From: Gemmatimonadaceae bacterium | Lineage (GTDB): Bacteria; Latescibacterota; UBA2968; UBA8231 | DNA: 64,000 bases | Assembly (NCBI GenBank): GCA_026706075.1 | Contig: JAPOZM010000007.1 | Coordinates: 62,001 to 126,000 of the forward strand | Direction of reading: 5' to 3' | In this document: one piece after another, positions 25,238 through 34,949 of the stretch | Numbering within the stretch: the stretch's first letter is position 1 | Layout of the letters: each line of letters opens with the position of its first letter | Notes under the pieces: generated by a model | Seen by the model: the letters and a program-made list of their open reading frames with translations, nothing else | Told to the model about the DNA's origin: nothing | Database searches by the model: none | Translations under genes and position numbers: made by a program

Positions 25238-25270
25238 ACATCCCTATAACAGTCAGGATTGCGATCCCAT

Positions 25271-26452
25271 ATGAGATACCTCCCTACCGCCTCCGATCGC
25301 CACAATCGTCGACTTGGTCAGCCATCCCGGAGTTGCGTTGCGAATAAGGTGCTTTCATACGTCCAAACTCTGGTGCTCGCTTGGGTGCTCGTCAGCGGCC
25401 CGGTAGAGGGAGTCGATGAATCCAGCATTCTGGAGACGCCGGTACAACCCGCAGGCGAGATTGGTCTAATCTTCCAAGGTCAGGTCGAATTGGCCTTGGA
25501 CGAAGAGGCGCCAGCCATCGGATCGGTGGCTTGGATGAGCGTATCCCCTGACAGCAGCTTGCTGCTCGTTGATGGCGTTGGCGACGCGGCACATGAATTC
25601 AGCTTGCTTGACGGACGCTACATTCGGTCATTCGGGCGGAAGGGGGCCGGGCCGGGTGAGTACACTCCACCGATTGCTATTTCCATAGATCCTACGGGTT
25701 TCGTTTACCTTCTACATACTGCTGGTATCATCCGATATGATCGACTTGGAAATTACTTGGATCAATGGACAGGCTATGATGATACACGTGTCTTGACCGG
25801 ACGGGAGGGGGAACTGTTTGTGTTGGGAAGGGAGCGTGACATGACGGTGTCGCGCCTCGATCCCGCGACTTGGGAGATGAGCTATCACACCCCTGTTTCG
25901 ACGGACAGAGAGCAGTTTCTCACGGCTCGGATGGGTCGTTATTACCACTTGTGTTACAGCACCTCCCGGCATCGGCTGTACTACCTGGGGGTAAATGACT
26001 ACCATGTAAAGGAGATTGACGCCACTACAGGAGAGATCACAAGAAGGTTTGGTTTCCGTCCTGAAGGGTTTACTCCCTTACCTGGGCGATTCCACGATGT
26101 TGGTACTGGCACCAGGGAGTTGATGACTGAATTGATGAGTTCGGGGATGACTCTCCTGATGAGAATGACTTTGTTCCAAGATAGATACCTACTTGTTCGT
26201 CACGCCACGGACCCAGGATGGGCTATCTACGACCTTGAAGGGGAAGGGGCGTCGACAATCAAGGTGTACGGTCTTACCCCAGATTCGGAGGAGCGTTTCC
26301 GCTCGTTGGCCGTACACGTGCCTTGGAACAGGATTGCAGCTTGGGAGGATCGGCTTTGTATTTGGAGACCTCCATCAGAAGAAGAGTCAGAGATCTCCAA
26401 TGGGACCATCGAACTGTACGGAATTGACTTGGCTTCAGGACAAGGAGGTTAG
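25271..26452 (+). CDS. Secreted six-bladed beta-propeller protein
   Basis: The 393-residue protein has a hydrophobic segment near residue 33 (TLVLAWVLVSG) after a basic start, a likely signal peptide, though the start (ATG 25271, TTG 25259, or GTG near 25351) is not settled. Repeats such as VAWMSVSPDSSLLLVDGVGD, RSFGRKGAGPGEYTPPIAIS and GFVYLLHTAGIIRYDRLGNY are typical of NHL-like/BF3164-type propellers. The function is not known; related proteins are exported or lipid-anchored. The composition looks lower in GC than the neighbours and codon use differs, suggesting later acquisition. A hairpin precedes it and the RND genes follow after about 260 bases with nothing I recognise. Confidence 0.7.
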   Translation: MRYLPTASDRHNRRLGQPSRSCVANKVLSYVQTLVLAWVLVSGPVEGVDESSILETPVQPAGEIGLIFQGQVELALDEEAPAIGSVAWMSVSPDSSLLLVDGVGDAAHEFSLLDGRYIRSFGRKGAGPGEYTPPIAISIDPTGFVYLLHTAGIIRYDRLGNYLDQWTGYDDTRVLTGREGELFVLGRERDMTVSRLDPATWEMSYHTPVSTDREQFLTARMGRYYHLCYSTSRHRLYYLGVNDYHVKEIDATTGEITRRFGFRPEGFTPLPGRFHDVGTGTRELMTELMSSGMTLLMRMTLFQDRYLLVRHATDPGWAIYDLEGEGASTIKVYGLTPDSEERFRSLAVHVPWNRIAAWEDRLCIWRPPSEEESEISNGTIELYGIDLASGQGG

Positions 26453-26711
26453 TCTGCCCTTCTTGAGACTGTTTTTGAGGGGCGAGCTGGCGGATGCCCA
26501 TCCCTGACGGAAGCGTTCTTCAGCCCAAGGGGAAGCCGCGTCAGGACCCAAAGTGTCGCACCGCCGAGTGCACTCGATTAGACGTTCGACCGGCCGGCTG
26601 TATCGATCGCCTCCGAGGCCGGTATTGACAAGGCCGTCGATGTAGTGATCGAGTACTTCGCCGACAAGAAGAAGTAGCGTCTCTTGTCGATACGCCGGAG
26701 GAGAGTGCAGC

Positions 26712-27941
26712 ATGCAGGACGCTACTCCTTCGGCATCGCCGTCGATGGCCATGTTAAAGAACCTCCGCTACGTGCTCCTGGGGCTTGGGGTGGGGCTCTC
26801 GGTGTGGGCGTTGGTCGATTACTCCACGTCGACAGGCGCGGATGCAGGCGGGGCGGACGAGATTTCGCTCGAAGAAGGGCGCGCGCTCGACGAGCTGCCC
26901 CCGATCGAACCCCCGGTAACGCCGGTGGCCGTGGAAGAGATCCGCCGCCGCGACCTCGTACAGCGGATCACCTCGAGTGGCGTCTTCAGGGCCCACCGCG
27001 AGACCGATCTCGTCGCCCGGGTGTCGGGGCCGGTAATCCGTCTTGCCGTCGATGAGGGCAGCTTCGTACGCGAAGGGGATCTCGTTCTTGAGATCGATCC
27101 GGAGCCGTACGAAATTGCCTGCCTGCTGGCCAGGGACGTAGTGACTCGCTCGGCCCGGGAGTACGCCTCGGTCGCCCTGCTGAGCAGGCAGCTGCAACGA
27201 ACCGGCCGCGTCCGGGATGAGATCGCGGCGGCGGCCGACACGGCCGATCGCAACGACCGGACCGCCCTGGAGTTGTTCGCCGAGTACGCGCCCAAGGAGT
27301 GGATCGCCAGCACCACGGGACTGATCCGGGCCCGGCTCGACCTGCGACGGGCCGAGCTCGACCTCGGGCATACCGTGGTCAGAGCCCCGTTTGACGCGTA
27401 CGTGACCGGGCTGGAGGCAACCCTCAACGGCACGATCTCGCAAGGCCGCAAGCTGATGCGGCTGGTGGCCCCCGATCCGCTGCTGCTCGAGGTCGGCATC
27501 CTCGAGAGCGAGTTGCGCCTGGTGCAGGCCGGCGCCGAAGTCTTCATCCGACCTCATGCGTTTCCCGGGGAGCAGTTCACGGGGGTCATCGCGGCGGTCA
27601 GCCCGGTAGTCGACCCGGAGAGCGGGACCTGCGACGTCCGCATCCGCATCGACAACCCCGGCCACCGCATCAAGCCGGGCATGTTCGCGCAGGTCGCGGT
27701 CGAGACGAGGCTGTTCGTGCGGCGACTCCTCGTGCCCCGGGACGCCCTCCTCGTCCGCGACGACCGCAAACTCCTGTTCGTGCGCGAGGGAGGGCTGGCG
27801 AAGTGGCGCTACGTCAAGACCGGGCTGGAGAACGACGACTTCATCGAGATCACCGAAGGGGTGAGCGAAGGCGAGGAGCTGATCGTGGCCGGCCACTTCA
27901 ACCTGGGCCACGACGCCAAGATAGTGGTAGTTCAGGACTGA
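26712..27941 (+). CDS. RND efflux adaptor (membrane fusion protein)
   Basis: The 409-residue protein has an N-terminal anchor helix (YVLLGLGVGLSVWALVDY), a biotinyl-lipoyl half (RRDLVQRITSSGVFRAHRET then VSGPVIRLAVDEGSFVREGD), a short helical hairpin, the second lipoyl half (LGHTVVRAPFDAYVTGLEAT), a beta-barrel (VFIRPHAFPGEQFTGVIAAV) and a membrane-proximal domain (FIEITEGVSEGEELIVAGHF). It links an inner-membrane RND pump to an outer-membrane channel. The start is ATG 26712 behind GGAGGAG. One adaptor is followed by two pumps; no TolC-type channel is encoded here. Confidence 0.9.
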   Translation: MQDATPSASPSMAMLKNLRYVLLGLGVGLSVWALVDYSTSTGADAGGADEISLEEGRALDELPPIEPPVTPVAVEEIRRRDLVQRITSSGVFRAHRETDLVARVSGPVIRLAVDEGSFVREGDLVLEIDPEPYEIACLLARDVVTRSAREYASVALLSRQLQRTGRVRDEIAAAADTADRNDRTALELFAEYAPKEWIASTTGLIRARLDLRRAELDLGHTVVRAPFDAYVTGLEATLNGTISQGRKLMRLVAPDPLLLEVGILESELRLVQAGAEVFIRPHAFPGEQFTGVIAAVSPVVDPESGTCDVRIRIDNPGHRIKPGMFAQVAVETRLFVRRLLVPRDALLVRDDRKLLFVREGGLAKWRYVKTGLENDDFIEITEGVSEGEELIVAGHFNLGHDAKIVVVQD

Positions 27942-27953
27942 GACCCTGCCATC

Positions 27954-30900
27954 ATGCGTGTCGTGAGGTTCGCAGTGCATCGGCCGGTGGCGACCTCGGT
28001 CTGTTTCCTGGCCGCGGCCATGATGGGGGTCTACTCCTTCTTCCGGCTGAGCGTTGACTTTCTGCCCGAGATTGACGTGCCCCGGCTCCTTGTGCGCACG
28101 GATGTGCCGGGCATGAACGTCCGCGATGTGGATCAGTACGTCACCAGCCCGCTCGAGGCCACGATCAGCGCCGTAAGCGGTGTGAGCCGCATCCAGTCGG
28201 TCTCGCGGGATGGCCTCTCCCTGGTGGACGTCCGCTTCCGCTGGGGAAGCGACATGGACCTCGGCTTCATCCAATTGCGCGGTTATCTCGACCAAGTACG
28301 TCTGCCGAGGGCCGCCGACCATCCCAACATCCTGCGTTTCGACCCTTCCGCGGCACCTGTGATGACGCTGATCGTCACCGGGGAACGGGTCGAGAATCCC
28401 CGCTCCACCCGCGATTACCATGAGGCTCTGACGGAGCTGAAAGAAGTCGCCGAGGCGGTCGTCAAGCGCCGGCTCGAGCAACTCGAAGGTGTGGCCTGGG
28501 TGCAGGTGGCCGGCGGTCTCGACCGCGAGATCAAGGTCTTCCTCGACATCGAGAAAAGCCGCCGCTACGGTGTCGGTTTCGCCGAGGTGGAGAGGAGCCT
28601 GGAGCAGTTCAACGTCGCAGGCCTCGGCGGCGTCATTCGCGACGGGTATTCGGAGTTTCCCCTGAGAATACAGGCGGAGTTCACCAGCCTCGAAGAAATT
28701 CGGCAGATCCCCGTGAGACTTGAGCCCCGCCTGATCCGCCTCGAGGAGGTCGCCCGCATCGAGGAGGGGTACCAGCAGCGCCGTGGATACACCCGTTTCA
28801 ACGGCCACGAGGTCATCACCCTGCACCTGTTCAAGGAGGCTGGAGCCAACACCGTCAAGACCTCGCGCAGGGTGTACGGCGACCTCTACCGGTTCTCCCG
28901 GGACTACCCCGATTTCGCCGTGCGGCCGGTCTTCGACCAGGCGGAGTTCATCCGCGAGTCGATAGACAGCGTCCTGCAGGCGCTCTATCTCGGCTCGGTG
29001 TTCGCCATCCTCACCCTCGTCTACTTCCTCCGGGATCTGAGGAATCCGCTCGTCGTCGGTCTGTCGATACCGGTCTCCATTGTGACCACCTTCGTCTGCA
29101 TGTATCTCCTCGACATTCACTTCAACATCATATCTCTTGGCGGGCTGGCCCTGGCCATGGGCATCCTGGTGGACAACTCCATCGTCGTGTTCGAGAACAT
29201 ATACCGCCACCGCGAAACGGGACTTGCCCCTGGCGAAGCTGCCGTTACCGGTACTACGGAGGTGGGCTTGGCCATCACCGCCTCGACCCTGACCACCATG
29301 GCCGTCTTCATGCCCATGGTGTTCGTCGAAGGGATCGCCGGGGCGCTCTTCTACCAGCAGGCGGTCACCATCTCCCTGTCTCTGGCCGTCTCGCTGCTGG
29401 TATCGATCACCCTGTTGCCGATGCTCTCCTCACGGAGTCAGGGAAACGAGGCTTCAGCTGCAAGCCGCCCGCAGGCGGGGACAGGCGGGCCTGCGCCCGT
29501 ATTCCTGCGGCCCGTGCGCTTCTGCTTCCGGTTGTTCGGCCGCGCCCTGTTTCTGTTACTGCGCCCCCCCCTGCGCCTGTTCACTTGGTCTGTCCACCTC
29601 TTCCAGCGCATGTTCAACAGCATCTCCACTTTGTACGAGCGAGTTCTCAGCCGCGCTCTCGACCACCGCGGCAAGGTGCTGGGTGCGGTCCTGCTTCTGC
29701 TGCTGTTGAGCGTGTGGATGGCGGAGCACCTCGACCGGGAGGTCATGCCGTCCGTAGACAGGAAACACCTCGTGGTCCGTGTACAACTGCCCGCCGAGGC
29801 GAGCCTGGCGGCGACGACCGCGGAAGTCACCCGGCTTGAGCGTCTCATGCTCCAGCAGGAAGGGGTGCGGTCCGTGCTCTCTGCGGTCGGCATCACCGGA
29901 AGACTCGACTTGAAGCGTCAACCAAGCCCGAACAAGGCGGTCATGGACATCGAAATTGAGGAAGGCATGAGTAGCCGGGAGGTGGCGGCGGGACTCGAGC
30001 GGGTCTTCGTCGATTTCAGCGGGATGACCTTTGTTGTGGAACAACCGGAAACCGTCTTCGAACACTTGTTCCAGACGCGAGACGCCTCCTTTGACCTCAG
30101 AATCGTCGGTCCAGGAGTGGAGACCTTGGCGGACCTCGGGGGCCAGATCGTCGAATACCTGCGGCAGACGAAAGGATTCGTGAACCCAAGCTCGAATCTG
30201 CGGCCCAGCAAGCGCGCCTTGAACCTCGTGGTCGACCGCAACGCCGTCATCACCTACGGCATTCGCGTTGCTGACCTCACCGATTTCATCGAGCGGCAGT
30301 TGCAGGGAAGCACACCGACCCAATTCCTTGATTTCGTCGAACATATCGACATCCGCCTGCTCCCCGAGGGCCGTGATCATATGGACCCCTGGAACCTGCT
30401 CAACATGCAATACCCCGTCCGTCGGGAAGGCAGGACCGTGGAGGTGCCGCTCTCCGAACTGATCCGGCTCGAACCCGGCTTGGGGTACGAAGAGATCCAC
30501 CGCGAGGACCACGCGCTCACCGTCACCATATCGGCCGGCCTCGAAGGGATAGACCTCGCGCAAGCCCACGCGCGGCTCGCGCCGCTGCTCGACCGCCTGG
30601 AAGTTCCAGGCGGCTACTGGATCGACACCGGGTCGCAGGAGGCGGAGCGGCAGGAGCAGTACCGCAGCCTGTACGTCGTTCTCGCCATATCCGTGACTCT
30701 CGTCTACTTCATTCTCGCCGCCCAGTTCGAGTCCCTCGTCGTCCCCTTTATCATCGTCGCCGCGGTTCCGCTGGCGGTGGCCGGGGTGGTGTTGACCCTG
30801 TGGCTGACCGGCCACGGCCTGAACGTCATGTCCCTGCTCGGATGCATCGTACTGGTCGGGATCGTCGTCAACGACTCCATCGTCAAGGTCGACTTCATCC

Positions 30901-31154
30901 ACTCCCATTTCCGCGTCGGAGGCGACCTGCGGGCGGCCATTGCCGAAGCCGGCCGCATGCGCTTTCGCCCCATCTGCATGACCACCATGACCACGGTCTG
31001 CGGCCTGCTGCCCATGGCCCTGTCCAGCGGCAGTGGGGCCGAGCTGCGGCACCCCCTGGCCTGGGCCGTGGTCGGCGGCATCACCCTGGCCAGCCTGCTG
31101 ACCCTCGTCGTCGTTCCCCTGCTCTACTCGGTGGTGGTCAAGACGAGGGGCTGA
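27954..31154 (+). CDS. RND family efflux pump, subunit 1
   Basis: The 1066-residue protein has the RND layout: helix 1 (VATSVCFLAAAMMGVYSFF), a large porter domain, helices with GGLALAMGILVDNSIVVFEN (proton-relay Asp region; the usual Asp-Asp is Asp-Asn), a second porter domain and helices with SLLGCIVLVGIVVNDSIVKV. A soluble stretch between repeats (about 505-560) is Pro/Arg rich. It starts 12 bases after the adaptor and ends four bases before the second pump. The substrate is unknown; hydrophobe efflux is the usual role. Confidence 0.92.
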   Translation: MRVVRFAVHRPVATSVCFLAAAMMGVYSFFRLSVDFLPEIDVPRLLVRTDVPGMNVRDVDQYVTSPLEATISAVSGVSRIQSVSRDGLSLVDVRFRWGSDMDLGFIQLRGYLDQVRLPRAADHPNILRFDPSAAPVMTLIVTGERVENPRSTRDYHEALTELKEVAEAVVKRRLEQLEGVAWVQVAGGLDREIKVFLDIEKSRRYGVGFAEVERSLEQFNVAGLGGVIRDGYSEFPLRIQAEFTSLEEIRQIPVRLEPRLIRLEEVARIEEGYQQRRGYTRFNGHEVITLHLFKEAGANTVKTSRRVYGDLYRFSRDYPDFAVRPVFDQAEFIRESIDSVLQALYLGSVFAILTLVYFLRDLRNPLVVGLSIPVSIVTTFVCMYLLDIHFNIISLGGLALAMGILVDNSIVVFENIYRHRETGLAPGEAAVTGTTEVGLAITASTLTTMAVFMPMVFVEGIAGALFYQQAVTISLSLAVSLLVSITLLPMLSSRSQGNEASAASRPQAGTGGPAPVFLRPVRFCFRLFGRALFLLLRPPLRLFTWSVHLFQRMFNSISTLYERVLSRALDHRGKVLGAVLLLLLLSVWMAEHLDREVMPSVDRKHLVVRVQLPAEASLAATTAEVTRLERLMLQQEGVRSVLSAVGITGRLDLKRQPSPNKAVMDIEIEEGMSSREVAAGLERVFVDFSGMTFVVEQPETVFEHLFQTRDASFDLRIVGPGVETLADLGGQIVEYLRQTKGFVNPSSNLRPSKRALNLVVDRNAVITYGIRVADLTDFIERQLQGSTPTQFLDFVEHIDIRLLPEGRDHMDPWNLLNMQYPVRREGRTVEVPLSELIRLEPGLGYEEIHREDHALTVTISAGLEGIDLAQAHARLAPLLDRLEVPGGYWIDTGSQEAERQEQYRSLYVVLAISVTLVYFILAAQFESLVVPFIIVAAVPLAVAGVVLTLWLTGHGLNVMSLLGCIVLVGIVVNDSIVKVDFIHSHFRVGGDLRAAIAEAGRMRFRPICMTTMTTVCGLLPMALSSGSGAELRHPLAWAVVGGITLASLLTLVVVPLLYSVVVKTRG

Positions 31155-31158
31155 AAGT

Positions 31159-34100
31159 ATGGGTGCAGGAACCGCCCGCGCCCTGCTCGACCGGCCCGTG
31201 GCCGTCGGCGTGGCCGGAGCGGGGCTCTGCGCCCTGGGTCTCCTCTGCTTCCCTCTCATACCGATCGACATCTCCGAGGAAGTGCAGGCCCCTCGGCTCA
31301 CGGTGAGCGTTTCCTGGCGGGACGCCTCGGCGGCGGCGATCGAAGCGAGAATCACCGCCCCCCTCGAAGCCCTAATGCAAGGGGTGGGCGCCGTCGAGGA
31401 GTTGAGGTCCACCACCTCGCACGGGAGCGCCTTCGTCACCGCGGACTTCGCCCGCGACGCCAACCTGCAACTGGCCGAGCTGGAGCTCAGGGAGCGCATA
31501 TACTCCTTCTTCCGCGAGCGGCCGGAGGGGGTCTCCTGGCCGCGGGTGCGGCGCTCGGAGCCCGATCTGCTCCAGGAGATCCGGGGGTTTATCCGGTTCG
31601 ATGTCCTTGGCGGCGTGTCCCCGAGCGATCTGCGCAAGCTGGTAGAGGAGGAGATGCGGTTGCCCCTGCAGGCCCTGCCCGGTGTCCGGGAAGTCACGGT
31701 GCACGGCGGCGGCGAGGAGAGCGTCCGTATCGAAATGGATCGGGCCCGTGCCCGGCGCTTCGGCATCGGCCTCGCCGCGGTCAGGGGGGCGCTGGCGACG
31801 CACGGCATGCAGACCCGTTCCCTCGGGGCCGCGGAAGGCCACGGCATCCGCACCGGCATCGAGGTGCCCGGGGGCATCGAGGATCTCGACGCGCTGAGGC
31901 GGATTCCGCTGCAGCGGCTGAAGGAAGGCCGCGTCCTCTCTCTGGGGGACGTCGCCACCGTCCGCTACCACCCCGGCGACCCACGGGTCCTCAATCGGAT
32001 CAACGGCCGCAACGCCGTTGCCGTGCAGGTCGACCATGCGGCCGGCAGCGACATGACCGCCACCTCCCGGCGGGTGCGGGAAGAACTCGTCGCGCTGTCG
32101 GCGCGGTTGCCCGCTGGAACAGAGATCGTGGTGCTCAACGACGAGGGCGCCGAGGTAGCGGCCGATCTCCGCTTTCTGTTGCGGCGGTCCGTCTTCTCCA
32201 TCCTGCTGATCTCACTGGTGCTGCTGGCCGTCTTCAAGCGCTGGGAGGCCGTGCTCCTGATCCTGTCCTCGGTGGTGCTGTCCGTAACCGGGGCGATGAG
32301 CCTGTTCTTCCTGTTCGGCATGCACCTCAACCTCGTCACACTGGCCGGGCTTACTCTCGGCTTCGGGCTGATCGTCGACAACGCCATCGTCGTCTACGAC
32401 TATGTACATCGCCGCGCCGGGGGCTGCGTCCGCAAGGGGGAACTCAAGGAGGCCGTGGCCGCGGGGCTGCGCGAGGTGACGCACCCCATCGTCGTCTCCA
32501 ACCTGACCACCCTCGGCGCCTTCCTGCCGGTGCTGTTCCTCTCCGAAGAGCTGCAGCGGTTCTTCAAGTCCTTCGCCCTCTCCCTGGGCCTGTCCCTCGC
32601 CCTCGCCCTGGTCGTTTCCCTCACCCTGATCCCCGTCTTCTTCTGCCGCACCGCGCTCGTCCGTCCCCGGGCCTTCGGCGAGGGCCGCCTGTACCGCGGC
32701 TACCGAGGCATCCTCGACCGCTGTCGGCGGCGCAGGGCATGGGTACTGGGGCTGGTGGCGTGGATGGTGGGGCTTCCGATCTGGCTGCTGCCCCCCGAGA
32801 TCGGCAAGGGCCCGCGGCGGGTCGAAAGACAGGCGCCCGGAGAGGTGGAAACGCGCCAGGAGTACCGCAAGTGGTTGGCGGCAAGAGATTCTCTCGACGC
32901 CGGCATGCTCGATCGTCATGTAACACATCTCGACGAGCAGCAGGGGTGGGGCTCGTTCCGCGAACGCCTCGCCGACCGCGGGACACAGCTCTACAACGGA
33001 GTGTGGGGCGCCATCGGCAGCGCGAGACCTGTGCTCTTCAGATTGTTCGGAGGGGCGAGCTACTACCTGTATCACGACGTCAACTCGCGATTGGACAAGA
33101 GTCATTACAGAGAACGCCTGAGGGAGACGGTCGAGGGATTCTCCCTCAGCGTGTTCCTCAGGATGCCGGGCAACTCCCACATAAGCAGGATGGACGGCCT
33201 TCTGCAGGGCTTCGAAAAGCAGTTGTACTCCTTCGCTCCCTACGTCAAGGGAATCATCACCCAGACCTGGGGCGGCAGCGGCCTTATCCAGGTGTTGCTG
33301 AAGGAGGAGTACCGAAAGACCGAGTGGCCCTACGTGCTCTACGATCAACTGGTGTCGTATGGAGCCAATCTCGGCGGCGTCTCCTACTGGGTGTACGGCA
33401 AGGACCTCGACCCCGCGGGCCGCAGCCTGAGCCGCTCCGTGACCCGGTCGATAAAGATCAAGGGGTACAATCTCAGGAAGGTGGGTGAGATTTCCGAGGC
33501 GGTTGCCGAGCGCTTGCGGGAACGCCGCTCACGAAGGATCAGGGACATCCGCCTGGACTACGCCCACGGCTCGCTTAGCTACCAGATGCTGGCCCGGATC
33601 GATCATGCCAAGACCGCGATGCTGGGAATCGACCACGCCGAGGTCATAGACGAGATACAGACCCGGCTCCACCAGGGCGCCCAAGTCGGAAACCTCTACG
33701 TCGACCGGCGCCAGTACCCGGCCGAGGTCGTCGATGCGGCCGGCGATCAAACCGACTTGCGCGCCCTGAACCAGGTTCTCCTGGATGGACACGCCGCCCG
33801 GCTGGGCGACGTGGGCGAGGTGCGGAAGCAGATGGCGCCGCCGGCGATTCAACGCGAAAACCAGCGCTACCTCAAGGAAGTCGGCTTCACCATCCTTGGG
33901 GACTGGAAGTACAGCAGAAGAGTGGTCAAGGATCTGCTCGAGCACACCCCCGTGCCGTACGGGTACAGCCTGTCGGGAAGCTGGACCTGGACGGGATTCA
34001 ATAGAGGGGAAGAGAGAGAGCTGGCCCTGATCCTGCTGCTCTCGGTCCTGCTGGTCTGGATGATCACCGCGGCCCTGTTCGAATCCTGGACAAAGCCGCT

Positions 34101-34515
34101 GCTGGTGCTCATCGCCCTGCCCCTGGCCCTCGTCGGCGTGGGCGCCGGGTTCTACCTTTCGCACGCCCCCTTCAACCAGGGCGGCTACGCCTCGCTGTTG
34201 CTGCTGATGGGCATTTCCGTGAACAACTCCATCCTGCTCGTGCACCATGTTTCCAGCGCCCTCAGGAGACGGCGTTCTTCCCCCAAGGAGGCCGTCATCC
34301 GGGCCGCCTTCCAGCGCCTGCGGCCGATCTTCATCACCACCTTCACCACGGTAGTGGGATTCGTGCCTCTCCTGTTGCAGCCGGACCGCTCCGATTTCTG
34401 GTACACCCTGGCCCTCGGGACCTCGGGCGGCCTGATCTCTTCCTCCGTGCTGTTGGTGCTGGTGGTGCCGCTTCTTCTGATGAGAAGGGATCCGCCGGGG
34501 TCGCGGCCGGCATGA
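31159..34515 (+). CDS. RND family efflux pump, subunit 2
   Basis: The 1118-residue protein has the same architecture as its neighbour: helix 1 (VAGAGLCALGLLCFPLIPID), porter domains, GLTLGFGLIVDNAIVVYDY, and near the end GGYASLLLLMGISVNNSILL. Between the halves, residues about 555-670 carry an extra charged, helical segment (EYRKWLAARDSLDAGMLDRH and around it), which makes it longer than pump 1. Two different RND proteins with one adaptor recall MdtBC-type heterotrimers. It ends at 34515, close to the start of a decayed zone. Confidence 0.9.
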   Translation: MGAGTARALLDRPVAVGVAGAGLCALGLLCFPLIPIDISEEVQAPRLTVSVSWRDASAAAIEARITAPLEALMQGVGAVEELRSTTSHGSAFVTADFARDANLQLAELELRERIYSFFRERPEGVSWPRVRRSEPDLLQEIRGFIRFDVLGGVSPSDLRKLVEEEMRLPLQALPGVREVTVHGGGEESVRIEMDRARARRFGIGLAAVRGALATHGMQTRSLGAAEGHGIRTGIEVPGGIEDLDALRRIPLQRLKEGRVLSLGDVATVRYHPGDPRVLNRINGRNAVAVQVDHAAGSDMTATSRRVREELVALSARLPAGTEIVVLNDEGAEVAADLRFLLRRSVFSILLISLVLLAVFKRWEAVLLILSSVVLSVTGAMSLFFLFGMHLNLVTLAGLTLGFGLIVDNAIVVYDYVHRRAGGCVRKGELKEAVAAGLREVTHPIVVSNLTTLGAFLPVLFLSEELQRFFKSFALSLGLSLALALVVSLTLIPVFFCRTALVRPRAFGEGRLYRGYRGILDRCRRRRAWVLGLVAWMVGLPIWLLPPEIGKGPRRVERQAPGEVETRQEYRKWLAARDSLDAGMLDRHVTHLDEQQGWGSFRERLADRGTQLYNGVWGAIGSARPVLFRLFGGASYYLYHDVNSRLDKSHYRERLRETVEGFSLSVFLRMPGNSHISRMDGLLQGFEKQLYSFAPYVKGIITQTWGGSGLIQVLLKEEYRKTEWPYVLYDQLVSYGANLGGVSYWVYGKDLDPAGRSLSRSVTRSIKIKGYNLRKVGEISEAVAERLRERRSRRIRDIRLDYAHGSLSYQMLARIDHAKTAMLGIDHAEVIDEIQTRLHQGAQVGNLYVDRRQYPAEVVDAAGDQTDLRALNQVLLDGHAARLGDVGEVRKQMAPPAIQRENQRYLKEVGFTILGDWKYSRRVVKDLLEHTPVPYGYSLSGSWTWTGFNRGEERELALILLLSVLLVWMITAALFESWTKPLLVLIALPLALVGVGAGFYLSHAPFNQGGYASLLLLMGISVNNSILLVHHVSSALRRRRSSPKEAVIRAAFQRLRPIFITTFTTVVGFVPLLLQPDRSDFWYTLALGTSGGLISSSVLLVLVVPLLLMRRDPPGSRPA

Positions 34516-34602
34516 CGCCAGCCGGCGCCATTGGAACCCTGGACGTTTCGTGATAGATTGAGTGCGAAGCGCAAGATCGCTTGCTTGCCAGGAGAACGAG
34601 GA

Positions 34603-34949
34603 ATGTCACACGACCAAGACGAGGTCAACCCTTAGCGAATCACGCGGACATAACCCTGCGGGTGAAGAGACTCATCGTTTGAGGCGCTCAACCTTCAGGT
34701 CAAACCCGAAGAGATCCCCGATGACGAGGCGATCTTCGGCGGCGGATTCGGATTGGACTCGATCGCTACCTTGGAGGCGGATTCGGATTGGACTCGATCG
34801 CTACCTTGGAGATCGTCTTCGCCATGGAGGAGGAATTCGGACTGGAGGTAGAGGACGACGAGTTGCAGGCAGGGCTCTTCGACTCAGTGAAAGCTCTGAG
34901 CAAATACGTCGAAAGCAAATTGCCGGCACACCGCGCGATATCACCATGA
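34603..34949 (+). pseudogene. Acyl carrier protein gene, broken by duplication and frameshifts
   Basis: Pieces in several frames spell an acyl carrier protein: ADITLRVKRLIV, EALNLQVKPEEIPDDEAIFG, GFGLDSIATLE, IVFAMEEEFGLEVEDDELQA and FDSVKALSKYVESKLP. GLDS holds the Ser that takes the phosphopantetheine arm. A 35-bp tandem duplication (34741-34775 and 34776-34810) lies right after the DS motif, breaking the frame; there is also an extra base in about 34674-34678 and a stop in the opening frame. The start is ATG 34603, behind GGAGAACGAGGA. Removing the second repeat restores the frame up to the true stop at 34947, which overlaps the next gene. Possible partners such as a synthase are not nearby. 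Confidence 0.75.
34741..34810 (+). repeat. 35-bp exact tandem duplication in the ACP gene
   Basis: 34741-34775 is repeated exactly at 34776-34810. The unit covers codons for GGFGLDSIATLE. Its length is not a multiple of three, so it destroys the reading frame. Perfect identity suggests a recent event or an assembly artefact. Confidence 0.9.

Noticed and set aside
26435-26752. Minus-strand frame between the propeller and RND genes
   Set aside because: No ribosome site and mixed composition; fragments look like chance or very old remnants.
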